From: Flavobacterium sp. BFFFF1
GTDB taxonomy: Bacteria; Bacteroidota; Bacteroidia; Flavobacteriales; Flavobacteriaceae
DNA: 64,000 bases
NCBI RefSeq assembly: GCF_002256285.1
Contig: NZ_NKJE01000021.1
Coordinates: forward strand, 1-64,000
Direction: 5' to 3'
Shown: positions 10,401-19,009 of the stretch, one piece after another
Layout of the letters: each line of letters starts with the position of its first letter
Numbering within the stretch: position 1 is the stretch's first letter
The notes under the pieces: generated by a model
Told to the model about the DNA's origin: nothing
The model's database searches: none
The model's input: the letters and a program-made list of their open reading frames with translations, nothing else
Program-made: the position numbers and the translations under genes

Positions 10401-11111
10401 GTGACTGTAAATATGATCGATGCACCTGTTACCGCAGCGCAGTCCTTCTGCAATCAGGCTATCGTATCTGATTTAGAGCCTTCGGGCGCAGGAATCCAAT
10501 GGTATACCAGCCTTTCCGGCGGAAATGTCTTATCGGATTCAGAAGCATTGGCAACGGGAGACTACTACGTTTCCCAAACCATTAACGGCTGTGAAAGTGG
10601 CAGAACGCTCGCTTCAATTACCATAAACAGCACCGATGCACCTGAGGGCGAAACGGAGCAGGAATTTACTGAAGGGGAGACGCTTGCAGATATTGACGTT
10701 TCCGGCATGGATTTACAATGGTACTTGACGGAATCAGATTTGGAGGAAGACCTACCGGCAGACGTAAACACGCCCTTGGTTAATGGCGCGACTTATTATG
10801 TAACACAAGCTGTTAATGGATGTAGGGGAGCGGCATTGGCTGTAACTGTTACCGCGGAACTATCGGTAGGGGATTTTGATTCACACGAATTTGTTTTCTA
10901 TCCAAATCCCGTACAGGACATCCTGCATATTGCTTACACGGAAACCATCACTTTAGCAATAATCTATAACATCAATGGCCAGGAATTGAAAAGCGTTAAA
11001 GGAAATGAGAGCCTTCTTGACATCGACGTCTCACAACTGCCTGAAGGAATTTACTTTATGAAAGTACAATCGGGTGATGTCCTTAGTGTATTGCGATTCG
11101 TTAAGAAATGA
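7422..11111 (+). CDS. Large secreted Ig-like repeat protein with T9SS type A sorting signal
   Basis: 1229 residues. The N-terminus has a Sec signal peptide (hydrophobic stretch SLLFYILLSLSIPWAGNAQ). The start at 7422 could also be the ATG at 7428 or 7431. A jelly-roll/choice-of-anchor region follows, then Ig-like (HYR/PKD-type) domains with FEISTDN and NYEISADG motifs. Near the C-terminus are two almost identical ~70-residue modules, each with PSGAGIQWY and ALATGDYYVSQTINGCES, plus a diverged third. The C-terminal domain begins FVFYPNPVQDILHI and ends GIYFMKVQSGDVLSVLRFVKK, a textbook T9SS type A domain. Probably surface-exposed or released; ligand unknown. Preceded by a terminator, it appears to have its own promoter. 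Confidence 0.85.
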   Translation: MIMMKSLQPKICSLLFYILLSLSIPWAGNAQLLGWNSSNNGGGFGVSPWAPETIDSHLQCSGLTRGSAIGTSGGAAQSAWGGAGGWTGTPTDVGSFYFTFQATAGYKVSLSSISTATRRSNAGPSGCSVWYSINNAPPTKITDWITTSSSGNTGTPNSADLSGINDLQEVATGSTIKIYIVPQGSSTGNYYLNNGTNCLRIEGVVAPLISPLITPSLTSLNNFGDVIVGATSASQSFTFDGEGLTDDVSIAASAGFEISTDNTNWFPGSDFSPVGGSLNDMQIWVRFKPVATGAVSGNITLTSPGADDKIVAVSGTGLPVPALSVTPEVINSLTYPENGGPSAAFQLTSLTSIALSPASGTIIFSISGGSSSNYEISADGINWGFSAAFAYASADNTIVNPEIYVRMKAGLTAGAIAPDTVSVDGGGLSTFFTIAGIVDPPSTILSDDEPYGPFCNGVANTFDVDFTPSGSFTGTLFYAQISDVDGNFSNLPENIVGTSATSPITVTLPAGFTAGTQYRVRVFNDNPLTFSSNDNGHDIIINNITPFSGIVQQQAVCDGNEAIITLSGVSPDAVFNITYNINSAPDEVLTGQISDGSGELNFNVLLNAQNNGQTLTVTAIERSDITPSCGITLTANNTLTLAVNPLPQISGVITTPVCGSGEMTTVTVTGMLPSTTSAIDYTIAGGSLQTVNGVTADATGTATFQLSLLADDDGEEFRVESITRTDVLPSCTYEVNGISTLLIANERPTATIVGDQSICFGTESSDISISLTGTAPWNITYTDGTSAFTEDNIMQSPYTFTASIFSTKTYTVTAVEDAHCQALPAGLTGSATVTVNSFSNGGTVSGSATVCNGENSGTLELTGYNGSIIGWQSSENISFATFADIDNTTSSLAYADLTATTYYRAVVANGNCPVTYSTVAAITVNTVPSLITQSQVFCNEAHVADLFPSGAGIQWYADGVGGNVLADSEALATGDYYVSQTINGCESARTLTSVTVNMIDAPVTAAQSFCNQAIVSDLEPSGAGIQWYTSLSGGNVLSDSEALATGDYYVSQTINGCESGRTLASITINSTDAPEGETEQEFTEGETLADIDVSGMDLQWYLTESDLEEDLPADVNTPLVNGATYYVTQAVNGCRGAALAVTVTAELSVGDFDSHEFVFYPNPVQDILHIAYTETITLAIIYNINGQELKSVKGNESLLDIDVSQLPEGIYFMKVQSGDVLSVLRFVKK

Positions 11112-11288
11112 AAATAAAGCTTCGTTAATTAATATTTTCCATTAAATTTGGCGCGCGATGTTAATTTATTGTAAAATTTTCATCGACAAAAAGCTAAGGA
11201 AACACGGAACATATAACAATTTATTAATCCGGCGTGAAAATTAGAATGAGATATACAACCGAACTTTGCCCGGTTTAAATAATTTAAA

Positions 11289-14200
11289 ATGATATTGAAA
11301 AAATACCTGCTATCAATAGCGTTCACGTTTGTTTTTGTTTTTGTAAATGTTCAACATAGTTTTTCACAGTGCTTCCAGATCGAAAGTATTCTGGTAGACG
11401 CTTGTGGCGGACAGGAAGGGCTGAATGAAATGGTGCGCTTTAAGGTTGGTCCGACTGCAGTTAATACAAGTTCATTAGTCGTCGACTGGCCCAATAATCC
11501 GTGGCAGGGGCTTGTACAGGATGGCACAACGGCTACGAAGACCGCAGACTTAAATGCGGATATCCTTGACGCAGGAGGATGCGGCCAATTAATCGAACCG
11601 ACTGGCGGCGTACTACCGGCCAATGCCAATGTGATCCTTGTAACGAGTTTCAACCTCGATACGGCCTTAAACTCGTTTGGGGCACTGACAGAGGATATTT
11701 ATATATTGTACCAGGATAATGCGACAACGACTGGCGGGCACTTTGCCAATTCGGGAACCGGGACCAGAACACTTACCATATCTTTTAATGCCTGTACCGA
11801 TACGGTTACTTATAACAGGGCATTACTGATTAACAGTAGTGGAGCCACAACCGCAGGTGATGGCGCGATTGTTACTTTCGATCCGTCCGGAAATGCTACA
11901 TACATCAATAACGGCTGTTCTGCACCAGTACAGCCATTTACTGTAGATGCCGGGGCGCCGTCTGTGAATTCGTGTGCCGGAGGTACCGTTTCACTTACAG
12001 GAACAGCGCAGGGCCAGCAAACGGTGTTGTGGTCTGCTGCATCCGGGTCGTTTTCCGACGAGACTGCTTTATCGACCGATTATACGCTTGATCCTGCCGC
12101 AACAGGCACAGTTACACTGACGCTGACTGTGACGAATAGCTGTGGTGCGATCGTAACAGATACGATTGACGTCGTGGTGACCAACAGTATCACACCTACT
12201 TTCAATTCGGTTCCGGCCATCTGTTCCGGGAATCCGCTTTCCCCATTGCCAACGACTTCCACTAATGGCATCTTAGGAACCTGGGCCCCTGCATTAAATA
12301 ACGCTGCCACAACAACGTACACGTTCACTCCAAATGTTGGGCAATGTGCTTCGTCAACGACATTAACGATTACGGTAAATACGATACAAGTTCCAACGTT
12401 TAATGCGGTTCCCGCGATCTGTTTGGGAGATGTTTTATCCCCACTGCCAACAACTTCGACCAATGGTATTACGGGTAGCTGGTCGCCTGCACTGAATAAC
12501 GGCGCCACAACGATTTACACGTTCACGCCCGCCACAGGGCAATGTGCTTCTACTGCAACCCTCACGATTACTGTAAACACTCCGGGTATTGTGCCCACAT
12601 TTGCTGCGGTTCCTGACATTTGTTCCGGCGATGTGATCGCAGCTTTGCCAACGACTTCGACGAATGGCATTCTGGGAACCTGGACACCAGCATTGAACAA
12701 CACCGCTACAACGACGTACACATTCACGCCAAATGCCGGGCAATGTGCCACGACAACCACACTATCGATTACTGTCAACACACCAGTGGTGCCAACATTC
12801 AACAGCATTCCGGCAATTTGCGCAGGTGATACACTTCTGCCATTACCGACAACCTCGACAAATGGGATTATTGGAAGTTGGGCGCCCGCACTAAACAATG
12901 CTGCCACGACGACGTATACTTTCACTCCAAATGCAGGGCAATGTGCTTCTGTAGCCACGCTTACCATTACTGTAAATACTCCGAGTACGATCCCTGGATT
13001 CGTTGCAGTTCCTGAGATCTGTTTCGGTGATACCTTAACAGCACTCCCAACGACGTCTACGAATGGCATTGCCGGAAGCTGGACGCCTGCGCTTAACAAT
13101 ACTGCGACAACGACGTATACGTTCACACCGGATGCGGGGCAATGCGCATTGACGACCACATTGACAATTACCGTAAATCCTTTACTGACACCAGCATTTA
13201 ATGCGGTTTCACCAATCTGTATCGGAGGTGTTTTGTCTCCATTGCCTACGACTTCGACGAATGGAATTGTCGGAAGCTGGTCGCCTGCATTAAACAATAA
13301 CGCAACGACAACGTATACCTTTACACCGGATGCCGGCCAGTGTGCTTTACCAACAACCCTTACAATTGCTGTAAATACGCCAACTACCGTGCCTTTGTTT
13401 AATGGCATTCCTGCAATCTGTTTTGGAGACACACTTTCCCCACTGCCCTTAACTTCGATCAATGGAATTACCGGAAGTTGGGCTCCGGCATTAAATAATA
13501 CGACTACAACAACTTATACGTTTACGCCAACTATCGGTGAATGTGCATTAACTACGACATTGACAATTACGGTAAATGCTTTACAAACCCCAACATTCAA
13601 TGCAGTTCCCGCAATATGTTCAGGCGATGCCTTATCTGCGTTGCCAACGACCTCATTGAATGGCATCACCGGAAGCTGGGCGCCGGCATTAAACAACGCT
13701 GCTACAACGACCTACACTTTTTCGCCGGATGCAGGGCAATGTGCTTTGACAACTACGCTGACAATTTCGGTGAATTCATTGCTAACGCCAGCATTCAATG
13801 CAGTTACGCCAATCTGTTCAGGAGATAACCTGTCACCATTGCCTACGACTTCTACGAATGGAATCATTGGAAGCTGGTCGCCAGCATTGAACAATACTGC
13901 CACGACAACATACACATTTACTCCTGACTCAGGACAGTGTGCTTCACCTGTGACACTTGTCATTACCGTAAACAATTTGGTCACACCTGATTTTCCCGCT
14001 ACACTGGTACTTTGCAATGGAGAAACAGCCCCTACACTGCAGGCAACATCAGCAAACGGAATCTCAGGTTCATGGAGCCCTGCAATTATAGATGCTACGG
14101 CAGACGGCATATACACATTCACGCCTTCAATAGGACAATGCGCAGCATCGGTAACCACCACGGTTACGGTAAGCCAAATCAATTTTGACGTCAGCGAAGG

Positions 14201-14693
14201 CTGTGTCAACCGGGAATACCTGCTTCAGGTAAATCCGATTGCGGGGTCAACCGATCTGGATCAGGCCGATTACCTTTGGAAAGACGCTGTCGGTGATGTG
14301 GTTGGCACACAAAACACCCTGAATATAACGGCATTAGTTGGAGACCAACCTAATGTTCAATTCCCGCTGGATTATACGGTAACCATTACGAATCAGGACG
14401 GTTGCAGTGTGAATAGAAGTTTTACAGTGGAAGGGATTTTCTGCAGCATACCTAAGGGGATTTCTCCTAACAATGATGATAAGAATGATGCTTTTGATTT
14501 GACAGGCATGGGTGTAAAAGACCTTACCGTATTTAACCGTTACGGAACAGAGGTTTTTCATTATAAAAATTATACGGATCAGTTTAAAGGGCTTTCAAAT
14601 GATGGAAAAACTTTGCCCGATGCAACCTATTTCTATGTTATTGTAGACAATGGAGGACAGACTTTCACTGGATGGGTTTACATCAACCGATAA
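11289..14693 (+). CDS. Secreted tandem-repeat protein with T9SS type B (CHU_C) sorting domain
   Basis: 1134 residues with a signal peptide (to about residue 27, FSQC). The N-terminal ~200 residues form a lamin-tail-like/choice-of-anchor domain, then a PKD-like domain. Next come ten tandem ~66-residue modules (nine close, one diverged), each with AICxGD, PLPTTSTNGI, GSW(S/A)PALNN, TTTYTFTP and a GQCA cysteine. The C-terminus contains GISPNNDDKNDAFDL and VFNRYGTEVFHYKNY and ends GWVYINR, the gliding-motility-associated CHU_C domain used as a T9SS type B signal. Two cysteines per module suggest intramodule disulfides. The next gene begins 10 bp downstream and carries the same module, so they are probably co-transcribed. 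Confidence 0.88.
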   Translation: MILKKYLLSIAFTFVFVFVNVQHSFSQCFQIESILVDACGGQEGLNEMVRFKVGPTAVNTSSLVVDWPNNPWQGLVQDGTTATKTADLNADILDAGGCGQLIEPTGGVLPANANVILVTSFNLDTALNSFGALTEDIYILYQDNATTTGGHFANSGTGTRTLTISFNACTDTVTYNRALLINSSGATTAGDGAIVTFDPSGNATYINNGCSAPVQPFTVDAGAPSVNSCAGGTVSLTGTAQGQQTVLWSAASGSFSDETALSTDYTLDPAATGTVTLTLTVTNSCGAIVTDTIDVVVTNSITPTFNSVPAICSGNPLSPLPTTSTNGILGTWAPALNNAATTTYTFTPNVGQCASSTTLTITVNTIQVPTFNAVPAICLGDVLSPLPTTSTNGITGSWSPALNNGATTIYTFTPATGQCASTATLTITVNTPGIVPTFAAVPDICSGDVIAALPTTSTNGILGTWTPALNNTATTTYTFTPNAGQCATTTTLSITVNTPVVPTFNSIPAICAGDTLLPLPTTSTNGIIGSWAPALNNAATTTYTFTPNAGQCASVATLTITVNTPSTIPGFVAVPEICFGDTLTALPTTSTNGIAGSWTPALNNTATTTYTFTPDAGQCALTTTLTITVNPLLTPAFNAVSPICIGGVLSPLPTTSTNGIVGSWSPALNNNATTTYTFTPDAGQCALPTTLTIAVNTPTTVPLFNGIPAICFGDTLSPLPLTSINGITGSWAPALNNTTTTTYTFTPTIGECALTTTLTITVNALQTPTFNAVPAICSGDALSALPTTSLNGITGSWAPALNNAATTTYTFSPDAGQCALTTTLTISVNSLLTPAFNAVTPICSGDNLSPLPTTSTNGIIGSWSPALNNTATTTYTFTPDSGQCASPVTLVITVNNLVTPDFPATLVLCNGETAPTLQATSANGISGSWSPAIIDATADGIYTFTPSIGQCAASVTTTVTVSQINFDVSEGCVNREYLLQVNPIAGSTDLDQADYLWKDAVGDVVGTQNTLNITALVGDQPNVQFPLDYTVTITNQDGCSVNRSFTVEGIFCSIPKGISPNNDDKNDAFDLTGMGVKDLTVFNRYGTEVFHYKNYTDQFKGLSNDGKTLPDATYFYVIVDNGGQTFTGWVYINR
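12190..14172 (+). repeat. Ten tandem ~198-201 bp coding repeats
   Basis: In-frame tandem repeats within the 11289 gene. Each encodes one ~66-residue module; the recurrent core is PLPTTSTNGI followed by GSW and TTTYTFTP. Repeat ten is clearly diverged. The same module recurs five times in the next gene. Units differ by synonymous and nonsynonymous changes, so this is not a recent exact duplication. Confidence 0.9.
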
Positions 14694-14703
14694 TCAAAAT
14701 TAT

Positions 14704-17700
14704 ATGGGTATTAATTTCCTGAAAAGAAAATTTGTTTTTATACTTTTAGCATCTTACTGCCTTGTTAATGCACCTGTTGCATACGCACAGATCTATTTGC
14801 ATAATTTCGGTACAACAGCCATCAGTACCCATCCTTACACGGTGGCGCCGGTTACATTTGATTCCCATCTGTCAAACTCTTCCTGGAGCAATAGCACCAA
14901 CGCATGGAGCAGTAATAACGGCGCTACCGGTGAAGCCATCCGTTTGACGACCTCGACGGCCGCTTCTATTACACTGACTTTTGATGTGGCGCCCGGTTAT
15001 CAGGTTGAGGTAACTTCTTTTGATTTTTGGAGACAGCGAAGCAATTTTGGCCCACAGAACTGGGCCATGGCTATTAACGGAATTAACGTAGGCTCGGGAA
15101 CCATTCCTACTGCAGGGGCCGCAATAGGAAATACCGCTGTCGCCAATACAATTTTCGGATTAACAGGCACAGTAACAGTAACGCTTTCTTTAACCGGTTC
15201 AGGGGGTAATGGGACTTTTCGCCTCGATGATTTTAAGTTAAACGGTAGTGTTACCCCAAATTGCAGTGCGCCCGTAATTTCCTCGTTTTCGCCTACAACA
15301 GGTCCTCAGAATACGCTTGTTACAATTAACGGGAGCGGTTTTCTGGCCAATACCGGTACGAGTTCTGTTAAATTTGGAGGTGTTAACGCCGCATCATTTA
15401 CGGTTGTTTCTGACAACATAATTAAAGCATATATTCCCGCCGGGGCGATTTCCGGAAATATTACACTGATTACAAACGGTTGTGAAGGTACTTCAGCTGG
15501 TACTTTTACATCGATTGTTTCGCAGCCGGCAGTAAATTATTCAACTGATATTTATATTTCAGAAGTGTATGACGCCGAGGTTGGCAGCGGAGGCGTTATA
15601 GAAATTTATAACGGAACCGATTCTAATGTCGACGTTTCCGCTTACAGCATCAGGAGGTATGGCGATATCAATGATGCAACACCAAGTTATGATGAACCTT
15701 TAACACCCACCCTGCCTATTTCGCCTTTCATAGCGCCGGGCGAAATCTATTTATTTGGTGTGGGGACATCGGCAATTCCATGTACGGGAGTAACTTTTGG
15801 ACACTATTACCCCAGTGGCGGTTTTAATTCCAATGACGAGTTTAAGCTTGTAAAAAACGGTACAGTCATCGATGACGTACAGATTTCTTCAACGGTGATT
15901 ACTGGCCAGCCGGGTTACTCCATCACCAGAAATCCGGATGCAGTGGCGCCAAAAGTTATTTTTAATGCATCAGACTGGAATCTTGTTGGGACTGAAACCT
16001 GCACTGATATAGGTGTCCATGCCGTAACAACGAATACACTTCCGGCTGTAAATAACCAACCCGTAAGCAAAACCATTTGTGAAAACGGCAATACCTCATT
16101 TTCTTTAGTACTGGCTAGCGATACCGGTTTTACTTATCAATGGAAGGTGCATACAGGTTCAGGAAGCTGGGCAAATGTTACGAATTCATCGGTTTACAGT
16201 GGTGCCAACTCCAATACCCTCACGTTGACCGGCACACCGCTGTCGTTTGATAAGTACCAATATTATTGTGAAGTAACATCGCCTGCCGGAAAAGTTGTCA
16301 GCCACGCAGCACAGTTAGAAGTGAATGCCGCCGCTACGATCCCAACATTTAACAGTATCCCGGCAATCTGCTCGGGCGATACATTATCACCATTGCCGAC
16401 AACCTCGCAAAATGGCATTACCGGAAGCTGGTCACCAGCGCTAAGCAATACTTCGACTACAATCTATACTTTCACACCGGATGCAGGGCAGTGCGCGGCC
16501 ACTACGACGTTGACTATTACAGTGAATACTCCTGTGACACCGACATTCAACAGCATTCCGGCCATCTGTGCTGGCGATGCGCTTTCACCATTACCGACGA
16601 CTTCGCAAAACGGAATCACCGGAAGCTGGTCGCCGGCACTAAGCAATACATCGACTACAATCTATACTTTCACACCGGATGCAGGGCAGTGTGCGACGAC
16701 AACCACGCTTACAGTAACGGTAAACGGTGGCAACACGATTCCAACATTCAACAGTATTCCTGCCATCTGTTCAGGTGATGGACTTTCACCATTACCCACG
16801 ACTTCGCAAAACGGTATTACCGGAAGCTGGTCGCCGGCACTAAGCAATACATCGACTACAATCTATACTTTCACACCCGATGCAGGGCAGTGTGCGACGA
16901 CAACGACATTGACAATTACGGTGAATACACCGGTGACACCTACATTCAACAGCGTCCCGGCCATCTGTGCTGGCGATGCGCTATCACCATTACCGACGAC
17001 TTCGCAAAACGGAATTAGCGGAAGCTGGTCACCAGCGCTAAACAATGCATCGACAACTATTTACACTTTTACTCCAACTACTGGGCAGTGTGCAACGACA
17101 GCCACGTTAACTATTACTGTTAACACGCCGGTTGTACCCGCATTCAGCAGCGTCCCCGCGATCTGTTCAGGTGGTGTACTTGCGCCATTACCCACAACTT
17201 CACAAAACGGAATTACCGGAAGCTGGTCGCCGGCGCTGAACAATACATCGACTACAATCTATACCTTCACACCGGATGCTGGTCAGTGTGCGACGACAAC
17301 AACATTAACGATTACTGTAAATACGGGAACGACCGCGTTGCCTATCATGGGTGCAAATGCAGTTTGTGCTGGAGAAACCATACTCCTTTCAAACGCAAAT
17401 GCGGGGGGTAATTGGACCAGTAGTGATGACACCATAGCGGCGATTGATACCAATGGCCAATTGACCGGGATTGTTGCCGGTACTGTTACCATAACTTACA
17501 CCACATCGGGATCATGTCCTGCTTTATCCAGTAAAACCGTCACTGTAAACGCCTTGCCAAATCCGGTACTGAACAACGCTTATTATTTGTGCCTCGACAA
17601 CGTAAGCGGCGACATTATTTCTACGGTTGACTTATATTGTGGATTACCGGACGCCGGATACCGGTTTGCATGGACATTAAACGGAAATCCGGTTTTGGAG

Positions 17701-18291
17701 ACCTCGAATACGCTTCAAACCGATATACCCGGAGATTATACGGTCACTGCTACAGACAGGCTGACCGGATGCAGCATGATGGCATCAACGACTGTAGGAA
17801 CTTCTTCGATCGCCATTGCAAGCGCGACTGTTGGAGATGATTTTGAGGACAATCAGCAGATCGTAGTTAATGTTACGGGCGGATCAGGCCAATATGAGTT
17901 TATCCTGAATGACGGACCAGCACAGGATAGTAACATTTTTTCCCAGATTTACCAGGGAGAATATGACATCGTTGTACGGGATAAGAATGGTTGTGGGGAA
18001 ATAGCATTAAGCGTGTTTGCATTAAACTATCCTCATTTTTTTACGCCAAATGGCGATGGATACAATGACTACTGGAACATCAGCGGACTTTACAACCAGC
18101 CGAAGTCGCAGATATTTATTTTTGACCGTTACGGAAAATTACTCACCGCAATCAGCCCCGCATCAGGTGGATGGGATGGTCGTTATAATGGATATGATCT
18201 TCCGTCTTCAGACTATTGGTTTACGCTGACATATAAAAACAGACAGGGGCTGGACAAAGAATTTAAAGCGCATTTTTCACTGAAAAGATAG
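14704..18291 (+). CDS. Secreted IPT/lamin-tail/tandem-repeat protein with T9SS type B sorting domain
   Basis: 1195 residues from ATG 14704. A longer in-frame ORF from 14650 overlaps the previous gene, but only the 14704 start places a signal peptide (LLASYCLVNAPVAYAQ) at the N-terminus. Order: choice-of-anchor region; IPT/TIG domain near residue 190 (ISSFSPTTGPQNTLVTINGSGF); lamin-tail domain near 285-410 (IYISEVYDAEVG ... VIEIYNG); an Ig-like domain; five tandem ~66-residue modules with PLPTTSQNGI; a Big_2-like domain; and a C-terminal CHU_C/T9SS type B domain (NYPHFFTPNGDGYNDYWNI, IFDRYGKLL). Lies 10 bp after the preceding repeat protein and ends at a bidirectional terminator. Substrate or partner unknown. 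Confidence 0.87.
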   Translation: MGINFLKRKFVFILLASYCLVNAPVAYAQIYLHNFGTTAISTHPYTVAPVTFDSHLSNSSWSNSTNAWSSNNGATGEAIRLTTSTAASITLTFDVAPGYQVEVTSFDFWRQRSNFGPQNWAMAINGINVGSGTIPTAGAAIGNTAVANTIFGLTGTVTVTLSLTGSGGNGTFRLDDFKLNGSVTPNCSAPVISSFSPTTGPQNTLVTINGSGFLANTGTSSVKFGGVNAASFTVVSDNIIKAYIPAGAISGNITLITNGCEGTSAGTFTSIVSQPAVNYSTDIYISEVYDAEVGSGGVIEIYNGTDSNVDVSAYSIRRYGDINDATPSYDEPLTPTLPISPFIAPGEIYLFGVGTSAIPCTGVTFGHYYPSGGFNSNDEFKLVKNGTVIDDVQISSTVITGQPGYSITRNPDAVAPKVIFNASDWNLVGTETCTDIGVHAVTTNTLPAVNNQPVSKTICENGNTSFSLVLASDTGFTYQWKVHTGSGSWANVTNSSVYSGANSNTLTLTGTPLSFDKYQYYCEVTSPAGKVVSHAAQLEVNAAATIPTFNSIPAICSGDTLSPLPTTSQNGITGSWSPALSNTSTTIYTFTPDAGQCAATTTLTITVNTPVTPTFNSIPAICAGDALSPLPTTSQNGITGSWSPALSNTSTTIYTFTPDAGQCATTTTLTVTVNGGNTIPTFNSIPAICSGDGLSPLPTTSQNGITGSWSPALSNTSTTIYTFTPDAGQCATTTTLTITVNTPVTPTFNSVPAICAGDALSPLPTTSQNGISGSWSPALNNASTTIYTFTPTTGQCATTATLTITVNTPVVPAFSSVPAICSGGVLAPLPTTSQNGITGSWSPALNNTSTTIYTFTPDAGQCATTTTLTITVNTGTTALPIMGANAVCAGETILLSNANAGGNWTSSDDTIAAIDTNGQLTGIVAGTVTITYTTSGSCPALSSKTVTVNALPNPVLNNAYYLCLDNVSGDIISTVDLYCGLPDAGYRFAWTLNGNPVLETSNTLQTDIPGDYTVTATDRLTGCSMMASTTVGTSSIAIASATVGDDFEDNQQIVVNVTGGSGQYEFILNDGPAQDSNIFSQIYQGEYDIVVRDKNGCGEIALSVFALNYPHFFTPNGDGYNDYWNISGLYNQPKSQIFIFDRYGKLLTAISPASGGWDGRYNGYDLPSSDYWFTLTYKNRQGLDKEFKAHFSLKR
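16338..17327 (+). repeat. Five tandem ~198 bp coding repeats
   Basis: Five in-frame repeats in the 14704 gene, homologous to those of the preceding gene but with the variant PLPTTSQNGI and SNTSTTIYTFTP. The first three units are almost identical, which suggests recent local expansion or gene conversion. Confidence 0.9.
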
Positions 18292-18308
18292 GTATTTGCT
18301 ATTTGTAC

Positions 18309-18341
18309 AAAAAGAAACCGGCTTTAAGCCGGTTTCTTTTT
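18309..18341. terminator. Bidirectional intrinsic terminator
   Basis: A long stem (AAAAGAAACCGGCTT pairing with AAGCCGGTTTCTTTT) with A-rich and T-rich flanks can terminate transcription in both directions. It separates the convergent genes at 14704 (+) and 18708 (-) with almost no other spacer. Confidence 0.88.
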
Positions 18342-18342
18342 A

Positions 18343-18708
18343 CTATTTCTTTGATTTCTTTTTCGCCTTATCTTTTTTCGCTTTTTCTTTCTTTTTAGCT
18401 CTTTTTTCTTTCTCTTTCGCTTCCTTTTTTGCTTTTTTGAGCTTCGCTTTTTGCTTTTCTTTTTGCTTTTTCAGTTTGGCTTTCTCTTTCTCCTTTTCCT
18501 TTTTTGAAACAGCTTTGCGCGGTGCTACTTTCTCAATCTTTTCGGGGAATTCAGACAATTCGGGTTCTTCGGATATCGTTTCGGTGGTTGGTATCTCGAT
18601 TTCTTCTGAAGGCACTACAGCGGCATCATTGTTGTCTTCTTTCTGAGGCGTATGCACTGTCGCATTGGTTTCAGGTGTTTCAGCCTTTTCGTTTTGTTGT
18701 TCGGTCAT
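18343..18708 (-). CDS. Small protein with lysine-rich C-terminal tail
   Basis: 121 residues from ATG 18708 (MTEQQNEKAET); an in-frame extension to 18759 is probably not translated. The first ~65 residues are acidic and Glu/Thr/Pro-rich, with low complexity (EEIEIPTTETISEEPELSEF). The last ~55 are a highly charged run of Lys, Glu and Ala (KKEKEKEK, KLKKQKEKQK), predicted long helix or disordered. No enzyme motif is visible. Such tails occur in nucleic-acid-binding or ribosome-associated small proteins of Bacteroidota, but this is inference. It ends directly at the bidirectional terminator. Confidence 0.6.
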   Translation of the reverse strand: MTEQQNEKAETPETNATVHTPQKEDNNDAAVVPSEEIEIPTTETISEEPELSEFPEKIEKVAPRKAVSKKEKEKEKAKLKKQKEKQKAKLKKAKKEAKEKEKRAKKKEKAKKDKAKKKSKK

Positions 18709-18759
18709 TTGTAAGTTTTTTGATCTTTCGCAAAGATAATTGTAAATACAATATTGCAA

Positions 18760-19009
18760 TGTTAAGTTTTTTTGGTGAAGCGGCAGTGCAGGTTGTCAGA
18801 CCATGTACTTTGTTTGGTAACTTATTTACCAACGGTATGGCGATAAATTAAAAAAATCATGTCGTGAAGAAACGATTGGTTGTTTTCAAATATGATGTTG
18901 GTGCGTGTCCGTCAATATTTCTTATAGTTAATAGCTGAACATTAGAAACCGGAAAAGTAGTCTTAATGCAGGCAATCCGTCTTTTTCAGTCGTTTTTCAA
19001 AGGTCATCC
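18760..19009. other. Intergenic region with no recognised feature
   Basis: AT-rich spacer between the lysine-rich protein gene and the end of the membrane-protein operon. No hairpin terminator, RNA gene or ORF with a plausible start was recognised. Confidence 0.5.

Noticed and set aside
12515..13462. Long antisense open frame (315 codons) inside the tandem repeats
   Set aside because: It is an open frame produced by the repeated coding sequence on the other strand; low-complexity Val/Ala/Gly translation, no start context, no domain.
12190..14172. Regular direct repeats that might suggest CRISPR
   Set aside because: Units of ~200 bp are in frame, contiguous without spacers, and encode protein modules.
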